From Micavibrio sp. UBA5572 (GTDB lineage: Bacteria; Pseudomonadota; Alphaproteobacteria; Micavibrionales; Micavibrionaceae), in assembly GCA_002425415.1 (NCBI GenBank), contig DIMG01000031.1, positions 16,670 through 80,669 of the forward strand: DNA of 64,000 nucleotides, written 5' to 3'. Position numbers and translations under genes: made by a program. The notes under the pieces were generated by a model. It ran no database searches. It worked only from the letters and a program-made list of their open reading frames with translations, and was not told the origin of the DNA. Shown one piece after another: positions 7,459 to 15,387 of the stretch (position 1 is the first letter of the stretch; every line of letters starts with the position of its first letter).

Positions 7459-8823
7459 CTATTTCTTTTTGGCAGCGGCCTTCTTTTTAGCTGGTTTCGC
7501 TGACATGCCTTCTTCTTCATCGGCAGTCAGCTCTTCCAAAGAAACTTCTTTTTCGGCAACTGTTGCTTTGGTGAGAATATGATCCACGACTTTATCTTCA
7601 TAAATTGGAGCGCGGAAAGATTCAATAACCTGCGGGTTTTTCGAATAGAACTCGAGAACCTGTTGTTCTTGACCCGGAAACTTGCGGGCTTCGGCGTAAA
7701 TCGCTTTGTAGAGCTCTTCTTGAGAGACCTCAACCGCATTGGCACGACCAATTTCAGCCAGAACCAATCCCAAGCGAACACGTCGTGCCGCAATTGGTTT
7801 TAATTCTTCCTTATCAGCGTCCGTAACTTCCTGACCTTCTTGTTTCTTTTCCTGTTCCATTTGGCGAACAATGGACTCAAATTCCATGGTAACCATTGTT
7901 TCAGGTAAATCGAAGCTGTGATTTTCATCCAGAGCGTCAAGAAGAGCGCGTTTCAGGCGCAAGCGTGACAATTGATCGTAATCCTTACCAACTTCTTTTT
8001 TAACAGCGTCTTTAAGTGTATCGAGATTTTCAAAATTGAGTTTTTTTGCCAATTCGTCATCGATTTTAATTTCGCCCGCTGTGCGTAATTCCTTGATGTC
8101 GACGTGGAAGATTGTCGGTTTTCCCGCCAATTCTTTTACGCCGTAATCTTCAGGAAATGTCACGTCAACTTCCACATGGTCGCCGGCTTTTTTGCCAACC
8201 AATTGCTCTTCAAAACCAGGGATTAGTTGTCCGCTTCCGAGTTCAACACTCATATCATTTCCAGACATGCCAGGCAGTTCAACGCCATCCTTGGTTTTTC
8301 CCTGAAAATCCACAACACAAATATCACCCATTGCGGCCGGGCGAACTTCTTCTACTTTTTCAAAAGAACGGTTGTTGCCCGCAATACGCTCCAATGTTTC
8401 CTGAATGACTTTGTCTTCAACTTTTGCCACAGGTTTTTCAATCGAAATTTTGGATAAGTCCATAACATCAAATGTTGGAAGAACTTCGATTTTCATTGTG
8501 TAAACGAGGTCTTTACCTTCATCAAAGGTTTCCCCGTCTTTCATTTCGATTTTCGGCTGCATTGCAGGGCGAATCTCTTTTTCTTTCATCGCATTTGCAG
8601 CAGATTCCTGAATGGTTTTATCAATAACTTCGCCCAAGACCATTTTGCCGTAATTTTTTTTCATGATCGGCATAGGGATTTTACCCTTACGGAAACCATC
8701 AACCCTGACGCGCTGACCGTATGCAACCAGCTCCATTTCCATCCTTTCCTGAATCAATGATGCCGGAATAGTAACCTCCAACTCACGGGTCAAACCTTCT
8801 TCTTTTAAAACAGCTACTTGCAT
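7459..8823 (-). CDS. tig: Trigger factor
   Basis: Ribosome-associated chaperone and peptidyl-prolyl isomerase that binds nascent chains at the exit tunnel. The 454-aa product begins MQVAVLKEEGLTRELEV, typical of Tig. The ribosome-binding domain (with GFRKGKIPMPIM near residues 44-55), a central FKBP-type domain (about 160-245) and the C-terminal chaperone arms follow, ending in a lysine/alanine-rich tail. I chose the ATG at 8823; the frame extends upstream to a TTG at 8841 that lacks family support. Confidence 0.96.
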   Translation of the reverse strand: MQVAVLKEEGLTRELEVTIPASLIQERMEMELVAYGQRVRVDGFRKGKIPMPIMKKNYGKMVLGEVIDKTIQESAANAMKEKEIRPAMQPKIEMKDGETFDEGKDLVYTMKIEVLPTFDVMDLSKISIEKPVAKVEDKVIQETLERIAGNNRSFEKVEEVRPAAMGDICVVDFQGKTKDGVELPGMSGNDMSVELGSGQLIPGFEEQLVGKKAGDHVEVDVTFPEDYGVKELAGKPTIFHVDIKELRTAGEIKIDDELAKKLNFENLDTLKDAVKKEVGKDYDQLSRLRLKRALLDALDENHSFDLPETMVTMEFESIVRQMEQEKKQEGQEVTDADKEELKPIAARRVRLGLVLAEIGRANAVEVSQEELYKAIYAEARKFPGQEQQVLEFYSKNPQVIESFRAPIYEDKVVDHILTKATVAEKEVSLEELTADEEEGMSAKPAKKKAAAKKK

Positions 8824-8856
8824 TCTTTTCTTCACTTTCAAGTTTCAACAAATAAA

Positions 8857-8941
8857 TGGTGCGGGTGAAGGGACTTGAACCCCCACGTCCGAAGACACCA
8901 GAACCTAAATCTGGCGCGTCTGCCAATTTCGCCACACCCGC
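8857..8941 (-). tRNA. tRNA-Leu (anticodon TAG)
   Basis: Minus-strand class II tRNA, 85 nt with CCA. The acceptor GCGGGTG pairs with CACCCGC, the anticodon stem CCAGA/TCTGG encloses TTTAGGT (anticodon TAG, Leu), a long variable arm with a GTCTTCGGAC-type hairpin is present, and the T-loop is TTCAAGT. It lies just upstream of tig on the same strand, 33 bp from its start, and may be co-transcribed with it. Confidence 0.97.
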
Positions 8942-8962
8942 AGTGCGTCATGCCTGAACCGT

Positions 8963-8991
8963 GAATAAAACACAGATTCTGGCGGCGACAA
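8963..8991 (-). promoter_or_regulatory. Probable sigma-70 promoter of tRNA-Leu
   Basis: On the minus strand TTGTCG (8986-8991) is followed after 17 bp by TTATTC (8963-8968), about 22 bp before the tRNA-Leu 5' end. Spacing and position fit a housekeeping promoter. The -35 box overlaps the hairpin that follows nnr. Confidence 0.45.
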
Positions 8992-9020
8992 GGGTTTTAA
9001 CGTAGAAAACCTCTGCCGCC
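8981..9020 (-). terminator. Hairpin downstream of nnr
   Basis: Two nested inverted repeats, GGCGGC (8981-8986)/GCCGCC (9015-9020) and GGTTTT (8993-8998)/AAAACC (9006-9011), form a hairpin 26 bp after the nnr stop. No T-tract follows on the minus strand, so it may be a weak terminator or an RNA-stabilising structure rather than a classical intrinsic terminator. Confidence 0.4.
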
Positions 9021-9045
9021 AAGGGAAAACTGAACAATCGGGGAA

Positions 9046-10548
9046 TTATTCGACGTCTTCTATTTCCGGAGGGTCGATAATAAGGGAGAAGACAGATGGG
9101 ATTTGGCCTGATAAATCTTCAGAGATCATACCCTCACCTGCCAATTCTGCAGCCTTACCATGTATCCACACCGCAGCACAGGTCGCATCAAACAAGCCCA
9201 GAACCCTGCGTGCAACCAAACCGGCAATCATCCCCGCCAAAACGTCTCCGGTTCCTGCTGTTGCCAACCAACCAGATCCAGTTGAATTGATAACGGCACG
9301 ACCATCCGGTGCTGCAATGACTGTATCTGCACCTTTCAGAACAATGATCGCGCCCGTTTTGGCTGATGCTGCCCGCGCCCGTTCTACCTTACTTCCATGG
9401 TAATCAGGGAAAATTCGCTCGAACTCCCCCTCATGCGGGGTCAAAATGCAATGAGAACCAAGGGTTTTATAAAAGTTTTTGGTATCGTCTTCAAATACAG
9501 ACAAGGCATCAGCGTCCAGAATACAATATCTTTGAGGGTCAATTGACGTTGCATCAAATACAATTTTTTTAAGTGCGGCGACATGATCCAATCCTGCTCC
9601 AGGGCCAATCAATGCAACATTCCTACGGTCATCTTTTAAATGGTCTTTGAATCGTGCCATTTCCAAAAGATGTTCGACCATGAGGGATGGACTGGCCATT
9701 CTATAAACATTTGCAACGTCCGGATGGGCTGCAACCGTCACCATCCCTGCCCCAACCTTCAGTGCAGCCAATGATGCCAACGAGCTTGCTCCGGTCATTG
9801 AGCGCCCACCCAGTACAACAACATGTCCATGGTGGTATTTATGCGTCCAAAAAGCCTTGGTTGCGGCATCCTCTCCCCAGCCAAGCTCAGGGCAGTTTTC
9901 ACGAACAACAGAGCCAATAATTGATTTGATGACCGAGTCGTTGATGCCAATGTCAACCACTTCGATTTCACCGCAGGCGATTTTTCCGGGCATCAATATA
10001 TGCCCCATTTTTTTACGAAAAAAAGTAACTGTGAGATCTGCCTGAGGTGTGCAAGGCTGGCAATCGCCTGAATCGGCATACAGTCCAGACGGCACGTCAA
10101 TCGCGATAATCGGACAAGCTGTGCGTTGAAGACGGGACAAAATTTCCTGTGCATCTCCTGTGATCTCACGCGTTAATCCCGTTCCGAAGACGGCATCAAT
10201 AATCAATCCATCTTGAGGAATGTCCAATTCATCAAAAAGTATTATATCGTCATTCCATTCCTGAGCGGCGGAGGAGACATCCCCCTCAAGAGTTTCTATT
10301 TTGTTTAAGCACGCTACGGTTACGTTCCACTTTTTGCGCTTGAGTTCACAAGCCGCAATAAAACCATCCCCGCCGTTACTTCCCGTTCCACAAAGAACCA
10401 GAACCGGCTGTTTTTCGTACCGTTCGCGGACAATATCTGCCACGGCACGCCCTGCCCGTTGCATCAAAGGATAAAAAGAAGCCTTACCGCCCATTGCCAG
10501 CGATTCTGCTTGTCCCATCTGCTCTACTGAAAGAATCTCGGTGTTCAT
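9046..10548 (-). CDS. nnr: Bifunctional NAD(P)H-hydrate epimerase / ADP-dependent dehydratase
   Basis: Repairs damaged NAD(P)H hydrates: the N-terminal YjeF_N domain epimerises R and S forms and the C-terminal ribokinase-like domain dehydrates the S form. The epimerase signature LCGTGSNGGDGFIAA lies near residues 52-66, and the dehydratase nucleotide-binding motif GTGDVLAGMIAGL near residue 435. At 500 aa it has the usual fused length. It stands between tRNA-Leu and tRNA-His; in many alphaproteobacteria this gene lies beside glnB-glnA, and here glnA follows after the tRNA but glnB is absent. Confidence 0.95.
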   Translation of the reverse strand: MNTEILSVEQMGQAESLAMGGKASFYPLMQRAGRAVADIVRERYEKQPVLVLCGTGSNGGDGFIAACELKRKKWNVTVACLNKIETLEGDVSSAAQEWNDDIILFDELDIPQDGLIIDAVFGTGLTREITGDAQEILSRLQRTACPIIAIDVPSGLYADSGDCQPCTPQADLTVTFFRKKMGHILMPGKIACGEIEVVDIGINDSVIKSIIGSVVRENCPELGWGEDAATKAFWTHKYHHGHVVVLGGRSMTGASSLASLAALKVGAGMVTVAAHPDVANVYRMASPSLMVEHLLEMARFKDHLKDDRRNVALIGPGAGLDHVAALKKIVFDATSIDPQRYCILDADALSVFEDDTKNFYKTLGSHCILTPHEGEFERIFPDYHGSKVERARAASAKTGAIIVLKGADTVIAAPDGRAVINSTGSGWLATAGTGDVLAGMIAGLVARRVLGLFDATCAAVWIHGKAAELAGEGMISEDLSGQIPSVFSLIIDPPEIEDVE

Positions 10549-10697
10549 GCCCGAAACTATGACCCAGAATTATTCTTTTGTATAGGGGGACTTCACACAG
10601 GAATAATCATAGTAACGGCCGCCGAACAGTATTCTTTTATATTTTTTCATGGAGGAAATTATATACAAAATGCCACTGCTTTTGAGGATTTTTAAAA

Positions 10698-10773
10698 TGG
10701 GGCGACCGATGGGGTTCGAACCCACGACCACTCGGACCACAACCGAGGGCTCTACCGCTGAGCTACGGTCGCC
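10698..10773 (-). tRNA. tRNA-His (anticodon GTG) with encoded G-1 and C73
   Basis: Minus-strand cloverleaf. The acceptor GCGACCG pairs with CGGTCGC, T8-A9 and D-arm GCTC/GAGC follow, the anticodon stem CTCGG/CCGAG encloses TTGTGGT (anticodon GTG, His), and the T-arm GTGGG/CCCAT carries a TTCGAAC loop. The base before the acceptor is G and the discriminator is C, giving the G-1:C73 pair, then an encoded CCA. Many alphaproteobacteria have lost G-1 and use A73, so this is the ancestral bacterial identity state. Confidence 0.97.
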
Positions 10774-10958
10774 ACCAGAAAACAACCTATAAATTAGGCT
10801 GGATGCAGCTTTATGCTAAAATTTATTTATTTTGTCCATAGAAAAATTTTTTTTCATGTAGACGCAAGATTTCCATCGTGCTAATCCAAACACTATCAAC
10901 ATATCAGTCGTGCAATTTTTGCATATTAACTTTTACCAGTGAGCCAGTGAGTTAGAGA

Positions 10959-12392
10959 ATGACATCAGCATCAGCCCTCAAATTTAAAAATGCCAGTGAC
11001 TTCGTTAAATATCTAAAAGAGGAAGGAAAACAGTATGTTGACTTTCTATTCGCAGATATGCGCGGCAAACAACAGCACACTACACAGCATGTATCTACTA
11101 TTGATGAAAATCTTTTGACCGAGGGCATTTATTTCGATGGGTCTTCTATCTCAGGATGGAAAGCCATTAATGAATCGGACATGATTTTATTGCCTGACTT
11201 GTCCCGCGTTTGCGTTGATCCTTTTTCCGCACAACCAACCATCAAAATTTTCTGTTTTGTATTAGATCCGAATACTCGCAAACCTTACGAGCGCTGCCCT
11301 CGCTCGGTTGCAAAAGCCGCGCAAGACTATTTAAAAGGGAGCGGGATCGGCGATACAGCATTTTTTGGCCCTGAAGCTGAATTCTTTGTCTTTGATGATG
11401 TTAAATACAAAGTCAGCATGAACAAGGTTTCCTACGAAATTGACAGTGAAGAAAGCCCCTGCAATACGGATTCCCATTATGATGAGGGCAATCTGGGACA
11501 TCGTCCGCGCGTCAAAGGTGGTTACTTTCCTGATTCTCCGATTGATACTGGGACAAACCTGCGTGCAGAAATGCTGTCCGTCATTGCATCCATGGGTGTT
11601 GAAGTTGAAAAACATCACCATGAAGTGGCGCCAAGCCAACATGAGCTGGGCATCAAATTTGATACATTGCTTAATTGTGGCGATAACATGCAAATTTACA
11701 AACATGTCGTTCATAATGTGGCTGCGGCTTATGGTCAGTCCGCAACCTTTATGCCAAAACCGATCTTTGGTGATAATGGTTCGGGGATGCATGTTCACCA
11801 ATCCCTCTGGAAAGGATCGACCCCTTTATTTGCCGGAGACGGGTATGCAGGACTATCTGAGACCGCTCTCTTTTATATTGGTGGAATCATCAAACATGCC
11901 AAGGCATTGAATGCCTTTACCAACCCGACAACAAATAGCTACAAACGCCTTGTTCCGGGTTTTGAAGCCCCTGTTCTATTGGCTTATTCATCACGCAACC
12001 GTTCTGCATCTTGCCGGATTCCCCATTCTGGTTCCCCGAAAGGCAAGCGTGTGGAAGTTCGTTTTCCTGATCCAACTGCCAATCCATACCTTGCCTACTC
12101 TGCAATGCTGATGGCGGGTTTGGACGGGATCAAAAACAAAATCCATCCAGGCGAAGCTCATGACAAAGACCTTTATCATTTACCACCTGAAGAATTGGCA
12201 AAAGTTCCAACCGTTTGTGGATCCCTCCGTCAAGCTTTGGACTCTCTGAAGGCCGATCATGAGTTTTTGACTGCCGGTGATGTGTTCTCGAAAGACCTGA
12301 TTGAAGCCTATATTGATCTCAAAATGGAAGAAGTATTGGCATACGAAACCATGCCACATCCGATTGAATACGATATGTATTATTCATCATAA
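10959..12392 (+). CDS. glnA: Glutamine synthetase type I
   Basis: Cytoplasmic dodecameric enzyme making glutamine from glutamate, ammonia and ATP. The 477-aa product contains MRGKQQHTTQH near the N-terminus, the beta-Grasp to catalytic transition GPEAEFFVFDD, the ATP-binding segment GSGMHVHQSLW, and the adenylylation loop DKDLYHLPPEE, whose Tyr near residue 405 is the GlnE target. The regulatory Tyr marks it as the GlnE-controlled GSI-beta type. It stands alone: glnB is not upstream. No clear sigma-54 GG/GC promoter is visible. A strong terminator follows. Confidence 0.97.
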   Translation: MTSASALKFKNASDFVKYLKEEGKQYVDFLFADMRGKQQHTTQHVSTIDENLLTEGIYFDGSSISGWKAINESDMILLPDLSRVCVDPFSAQPTIKIFCFVLDPNTRKPYERCPRSVAKAAQDYLKGSGIGDTAFFGPEAEFFVFDDVKYKVSMNKVSYEIDSEESPCNTDSHYDEGNLGHRPRVKGGYFPDSPIDTGTNLRAEMLSVIASMGVEVEKHHHEVAPSQHELGIKFDTLLNCGDNMQIYKHVVHNVAAAYGQSATFMPKPIFGDNGSGMHVHQSLWKGSTPLFAGDGYAGLSETALFYIGGIIKHAKALNAFTNPTTNSYKRLVPGFEAPVLLAYSSRNRSASCRIPHSGSPKGKRVEVRFPDPTANPYLAYSAMLMAGLDGIKNKIHPGEAHDKDLYHLPPEELAKVPTVCGSLRQALDSLKADHEFLTAGDVFSKDLIEAYIDLKMEEVLAYETMPHPIEYDMYYSS

Positions 12393-12417
12393 TCAAATAT
12401 CAGTTTCTGCGTAACTT

Positions 12418-12443
12418 AAACCCCACCTTTACAAGTGGGGTTT
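12418..12443 (+). terminator. Terminator of glnA
   Basis: AAACCCCAC (12418-12426) pairs perfectly with GTGGGGTTT (12435-12443) around an 8-nt loop, and a T-rich tail ATTTTCTTG follows. It begins 25 bp after the glnA stop. Confidence 0.9.
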
Positions 12444-12474
12444 ATTTTCTTGTATTATTCAAGTTATTCAATCG

Positions 12475-12504
12475 CAAAAAAGGGCTGAAAAATCCAGCCC
12501 TTTT
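12475..12504 (-). terminator. Terminator of rplM-rpsI
   Basis: AAAAGGGCTG and CAGCCCTTTT form a 10-bp stem (12478-12487 and 12495-12504). On the minus strand it ends in six T. It lies 23 bp downstream of the rpsI stop and back to back with the glnA terminator. Confidence 0.9.
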
Positions 12505-12527
12505 GAATCTGTACTGAGAAGCTCAAA

Positions 12528-12986
12528 TTAACGCTTAACCCATTGCTTCGCACGACGAGCCTTGTGAAGACCGATTTTCTTACGTTCAACAGAACGAGAG
12601 TCACGGGTCAACATACCCGCATCTTTCAATGCGCCGCGAAGGTCAGGTTCGAAATATTGTAAAGCACGGGAAATACCATGACGAACAGCACCCGCCTGGC
12701 CAGACAAACCACCACCAACAACTGTACACACAACATCAAACTGGTTGACGCGATTGACAATGAAGAATGGTTGGTTCAAAACCAACAAGTGTGTTTTCCG
12801 ACCAAAATATGTTTCCTGATCGCGACCGTTGACGCTCACTTTACCTGAGCCTGGTTTAATCCAGACACGGGCGGTTGCTTCTTTACGACGACCTGTCGCA
12901 TAAGAACGACCTTGAGCATCGATTTTTGGTTCGCGTTTTACAACTTCTTCAGTTTGAACTGTTGCCAGATTTTCTAAACTTTCCAT
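12528..12986 (-). CDS. rpsI: 30S ribosomal protein S9
   Basis: Small-subunit protein whose C-terminal tail reaches the P-site tRNA. The S9 core begins SYATGRRKEATARVW near residue 29 and ends in the conserved basic tail KKIGLHKARRAKQWVKR. I chose the ATG at 12986 (152 aa) because AGAGG, within the end of rplM, precedes it at good spacing; an in-frame ATG at 13004 lacks a ribosome binding site. It follows rplM with a 4-bp gap. The N-terminal extension of about 28 residues is common in alphaproteobacterial S9. Confidence 0.97.
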   Translation of the reverse strand: MESLENLATVQTEEVVKREPKIDAQGRSYATGRRKEATARVWIKPGSGKVSVNGRDQETYFGRKTHLLVLNQPFFIVNRVNQFDVVCTVVGGGLSGQAGAVRHGISRALQYFEPDLRGALKDAGMLTRDSRSVERKKIGLHKARRAKQWVKR

Positions 12987-12990
12987 CGAT

Positions 12991-13452
12991 CTAACCTCTT
13001 GCATTTTTGCGGTTCAAGGCAGCAACATCCAGAATTTCCGGATTTTGTGCTGCGTGTGGGTGCTCAGATCCTGCATAAACACGCATGTTACCCAAAACTT
13101 TACGTCCCAAAGGACCTTCTGGAAGCATACGTTCAACAGCTTTCATGATAACGCGTTCAGGATATTTGCCATCCAGCAATTGCGCGCGGGTGCGTTCCTT
13201 GATACCACCAGGATACCCTGTGTGCCAAAAAAAGCTGGTGCCTTCGCGTTTATTTCCGGTCAAAACAACTTTTTCAGCGTTAATGACAACAATGTAATCA
13301 CCCGTATCCATGTGAGGGGTGAAAGATGGTTTGTGTTTGCCGCGCAGACGCATCGCCAGAATGGATGCTAAACGCCCCAATACCAGCCCTTCAGCATCAA
13401 CGACGATCCATTTCTTCTCTATTTCAGAAGGCTTGGCGGAAAAGGTTTTCAT
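12991..13452 (-). CDS. rplM: 50S ribosomal protein L13
   Basis: Early-assembling large-subunit protein. The 153-aa sequence contains WIVVDAEGLVLGRLAS near residues 15-30, HTGYPGG, and the L13 signature VERMLPEGPLGRKVLGNM near residues 106-123. It is the first gene of the two-gene rplM-rpsI operon, with a good promoter 50 bp upstream. Confidence 0.98.
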   Translation of the reverse strand: MKTFSAKPSEIEKKWIVVDAEGLVLGRLASILAMRLRGKHKPSFTPHMDTGDYIVVINAEKVVLTGNKREGTSFFWHTGYPGGIKERTRAQLLDGKYPERVIMKAVERMLPEGPLGRKVLGNMRVYAGSEHPHAAQNPEILDVAALNRKNARG

Positions 13453-13792
13453 GACCCGAGATCCTTTAAGTCTTGATTGTTTCGTTCTTGTTCGGATGTG
13501 TTGTATCCAAGCCTGAGGGCGGCGTCAAGAAAAATAAACATATTACTCTTTTATATTTTTATTTATTTTCAATCACTTATCTATATATGGTATTATAATA
13601 CCCGATTATTTTGTTTCAGCATTGATAAATAAGAGGTCATCGAAAAATCTGACATTAACCTATTTCTTTCCCCCTTATTTAATATAGATTACTCAATATG
13701 CATTCAGTCCGATTAATATCACAGATTCTAACGGTGGTTTTATACATGACCTCTCCTTTTGACGATTCTTCCGTCGAAGGACACGTTCATTA
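13453..13792 (+). other. AT-rich intergenic region between rplM and the YdjM-family gene
   Basis: This 340-bp divergent region holds the rplM promoter at its left end and a possible 31-codon reading frame at its right end (13698-13793). The middle part (about 13530-13690) is strongly AT-rich and contains TATGGTATTATAAT-like stretches that could serve rightward transcription. I see no RNA gene or terminator in it. Confidence 0.6.
13500..13528 (-). promoter_or_regulatory. Sigma-70 promoter of rplM-rpsI
   Basis: On the minus strand TTGACG (13523-13528) is followed after exactly 17 bp by TACAAC (13500-13505), 48 bp before the rplM start. This is a strong match to the alphaproteobacterial housekeeping promoter pattern. 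Confidence 0.6.
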
Positions 13793-13793
13793 A
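13698..13793 (+). CDS. Possible 31-aa leader or small protein
   Basis: An ATG at 13698 opens 31 codons beginning MHSVRLISQILTVVLYMTS; a hydrophobic first half is followed by a polar, acidic end. Its TAA stop overlaps the ATG of the following YdjM-family gene by one base (TAATG), the arrangement expected for translational coupling. The AAGGA serving the downstream gene lies inside this frame. No homology is recognised and it may be chance; a short frame of this size needs conservation evidence. Confidence 0.25.
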   Translation: MHSVRLISQILTVVLYMTSPFDDSSVEGHVH

Positions 13794-14854
13794 TGGATTC
13801 AATAACTCAAATTGCATTGGGTGCTGTGATCGGTCAGGCTATCGGGCATAAAAAACTCGGGCATAAAGCCTTGATCTTTGGCGCTTTGGGAGGCTTCCTT
13901 CCTGATCTTGATGTTCTAATCACTCCCATCGCAAATATGATGGGGCATCATGATGAGTTTATGGGGTGGAAATATCATCGACACTTTTCTCATTCGCTTT
14001 GGTTTGGCCCGCTGCTTGGCTCATTAATGGGATGGGGATTGTGGACGTGGTACGGAAAACAGGCCGAACATTTATTGTCGTGGATCGCCATAATGGTTTT
14101 ATCCATTTTCACCCACTCTCTTTTGGATACATGCACAATATACGGAACCCAGCTTTTAGCACCGTTCAGCAATCATCGTTTTTATATTCCATCCGTGAGT
14201 ATTATCGATCCCATTTATACAATCCCGTTATTTATGGCTCTGTCCTTTTACTGGATTAGAAGGTTACGCTCGAATGCCGGACGTGCGGCTCTTATCTCTT
14301 TGATTTTCACAACATTATATTTGGGATTTGGCTGGGGGATCAACTTCAGAGCAGAGCATATTGCCCGCGAGCAATTGGCAGAGAAGCATATTGAATATAA
14401 AAAACTCAATGCCTATACTACTATATTTCAGCCTTGGTTAAGGCGCATTGTCGTGTATGAGACGGATAATCTTCTCCGTGTCGGATTTGTGTCGACCCTT
14501 TCCCCCCAGCCTATTTTCTGGACGTGTAAACGGCAATCCCCCCAAAGCATCAAGGACTCCGTTATGCAAACACAAGCGGGGCAATTGCTGAATTGGTTTT
14601 CGATCGAAAACCTTAGCATATCGGAACAGAATGGAAGAATCTCTGCGACCGATGCAAGATACGGCATTCCCGGCTCCTCAATTTTTGGATGGTGGGGGGT
14701 GGATTTTGATACTCTTGAAAACGGGAGCTTGTCTTATGTTGGACGATCACGTTTTGAGAGAGAGGCCAGTTGGCACTCTGTTCGGGAATTATTCAAAGCC
14801 AGTTACGGTCTTGAAAATTCATTTCTTCCAGACAAAGAAAGTGGCTGTTCCTAA
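13793..14854 (+). CDS. YdjM/YbcI-family membrane-bound metal-dependent hydrolase
   Basis: The N-terminus MDSITQIALGAVIGQAIGHK followed by GGFLPDLDVLITP is the signature of the YdjM family (PF04307, LexA-binding inner-membrane-associated putative hydrolases), with conserved Asp and His (HRHFSHSLWFG near residues 63-73) as likely metal ligands. Several hydrophobic segments span the first 190 residues; the C-terminal 160 residues look periplasmic or cytosolic and soluble. Total 353 aa. Biochemical activity of the family is not established. AAGGA lies 11 bp before the ATG. Confidence 0.85.
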   Translation: MDSITQIALGAVIGQAIGHKKLGHKALIFGALGGFLPDLDVLITPIANMMGHHDEFMGWKYHRHFSHSLWFGPLLGSLMGWGLWTWYGKQAEHLLSWIAIMVLSIFTHSLLDTCTIYGTQLLAPFSNHRFYIPSVSIIDPIYTIPLFMALSFYWIRRLRSNAGRAALISLIFTTLYLGFGWGINFRAEHIAREQLAEKHIEYKKLNAYTTIFQPWLRRIVVYETDNLLRVGFVSTLSPQPIFWTCKRQSPQSIKDSVMQTQAGQLLNWFSIENLSISEQNGRISATDARYGIPGSSIFGWWGVDFDTLENGSLSYVGRSRFEREASWHSVRELFKASYGLENSFLPDKESGCS

Positions 14855-14896
14855 TAAATTCTTTGCTTTATATATAACCCATTGGAGAATTTCATC

Positions 14897-15211
14897 ATGA
14901 AATATTTATTGAACTTAAGCGTTGTTACAATTTCATTACTCACTCTTACCGCTTGCGTCAGTTCCAGTGATTTGGAAATAGAGCAAATCAAAATCATACC
15001 GGCAGAATTTGCGGCTCGTTGTATTGAAAAAGGAAATGTTTACAGTGAGGCGCCGTATTACGGAGTCTTTACCGATACAACAACTGAAAAGCTCGAAAAC
15101 CTTGCAAAAGAATCTGCGTTCCGCCTTGGGGCATCTTATGTTGTTCTGGATAAACCTGTAGAAAAAGGCCGGACGATCACCATGCAAGGAAAAGCCTATA
15201 CTTGTCCTTAG
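14897..15211 (+). CDS. Small lipoprotein of unknown function
   Basis: The 104-aa product has a lipoprotein signal peptide, MKYLLNLSVVTISLLTLTAC, with the lipobox ending LTAC and Cys20 as the predicted lipidated residue. The mature part has two further Cys (in AARCIEKG and at the C-terminus, TCP) that could form a disulfide, and an ESAFRLGASYVVLD segment reminiscent of small DUF4156/RcsF-like envelope lipoproteins, though I cannot assign it. Start chosen at the ATG at 14897, with GGAG just upstream. It follows the YdjM-family gene by 42 bp and may share its transcript. Confidence 0.75.
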   Translation: MKYLLNLSVVTISLLTLTACVSSSDLEIEQIKIIPAEFAARCIEKGNVYSEAPYYGVFTDTTTEKLENLAKESAFRLGASYVVLDKPVEKGRTITMQGKAYTCP

Positions 15212-15266
15212 AAGAATTGACCTTCTGTCGCAAGTTCAAATTATTTCTTTTAGTGGATAAATAAAT

Positions 15267-15342
15267 GGTCGGAGTGACAAGATTTGAACTTGCGACCCCT
15301 TGCACCCCATGCAAGTGCGCTACCGAGCTGCGCCACACTCCG
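15267..15342 (-). tRNA. tRNA-Pro (anticodon GGG)
   Basis: Minus-strand cloverleaf. The acceptor CGGAGTG pairs with CACTCCG, the D-arm is GCGC-type, the anticodon stem CTTGC/GCAAG encloses ATGGGGT (anticodon GGG, Pro), and the T-loop is TTCAAAT. Discriminator A and an encoded CCA complete it; the C1:G72 pair is typical of bacterial tRNA-Pro. It lies just downstream of merR on the same strand. Confidence 0.97.
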
Positions 15343-15359
15343 ACTTGAGAAGGGTTTTA

Positions 15360-15379
15360 ACGGAAAGCGCCCTTTCCGT
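15360..15379 (-). terminator. Possible terminator after merR-type gene
   Basis: ACGGAAA (15360-15366) pairs with TTTCCGT (15373-15379) around a 6-nt loop, 8 bp past the merR-type stop and 17 bp before tRNA-Pro. The tail on the minus strand, TAAAACCC, is poor in T, so it may be weak or act as a processing site. Confidence 0.4.
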
Positions 15380-15387
15380 CCAGCAGT

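Noticed and set aside
10570..10785. 71-codon minus-strand open frame
   Set aside because: It runs through the tRNA-His gene; the residues are the translation of the tRNA, not a protein.
10796..10958. Sigma-54 promoter before glnA
   Set aside because: CGTGCAATTTTTGCAT looks vaguely similar, but the invariant GG and GC at the right spacing are not present.
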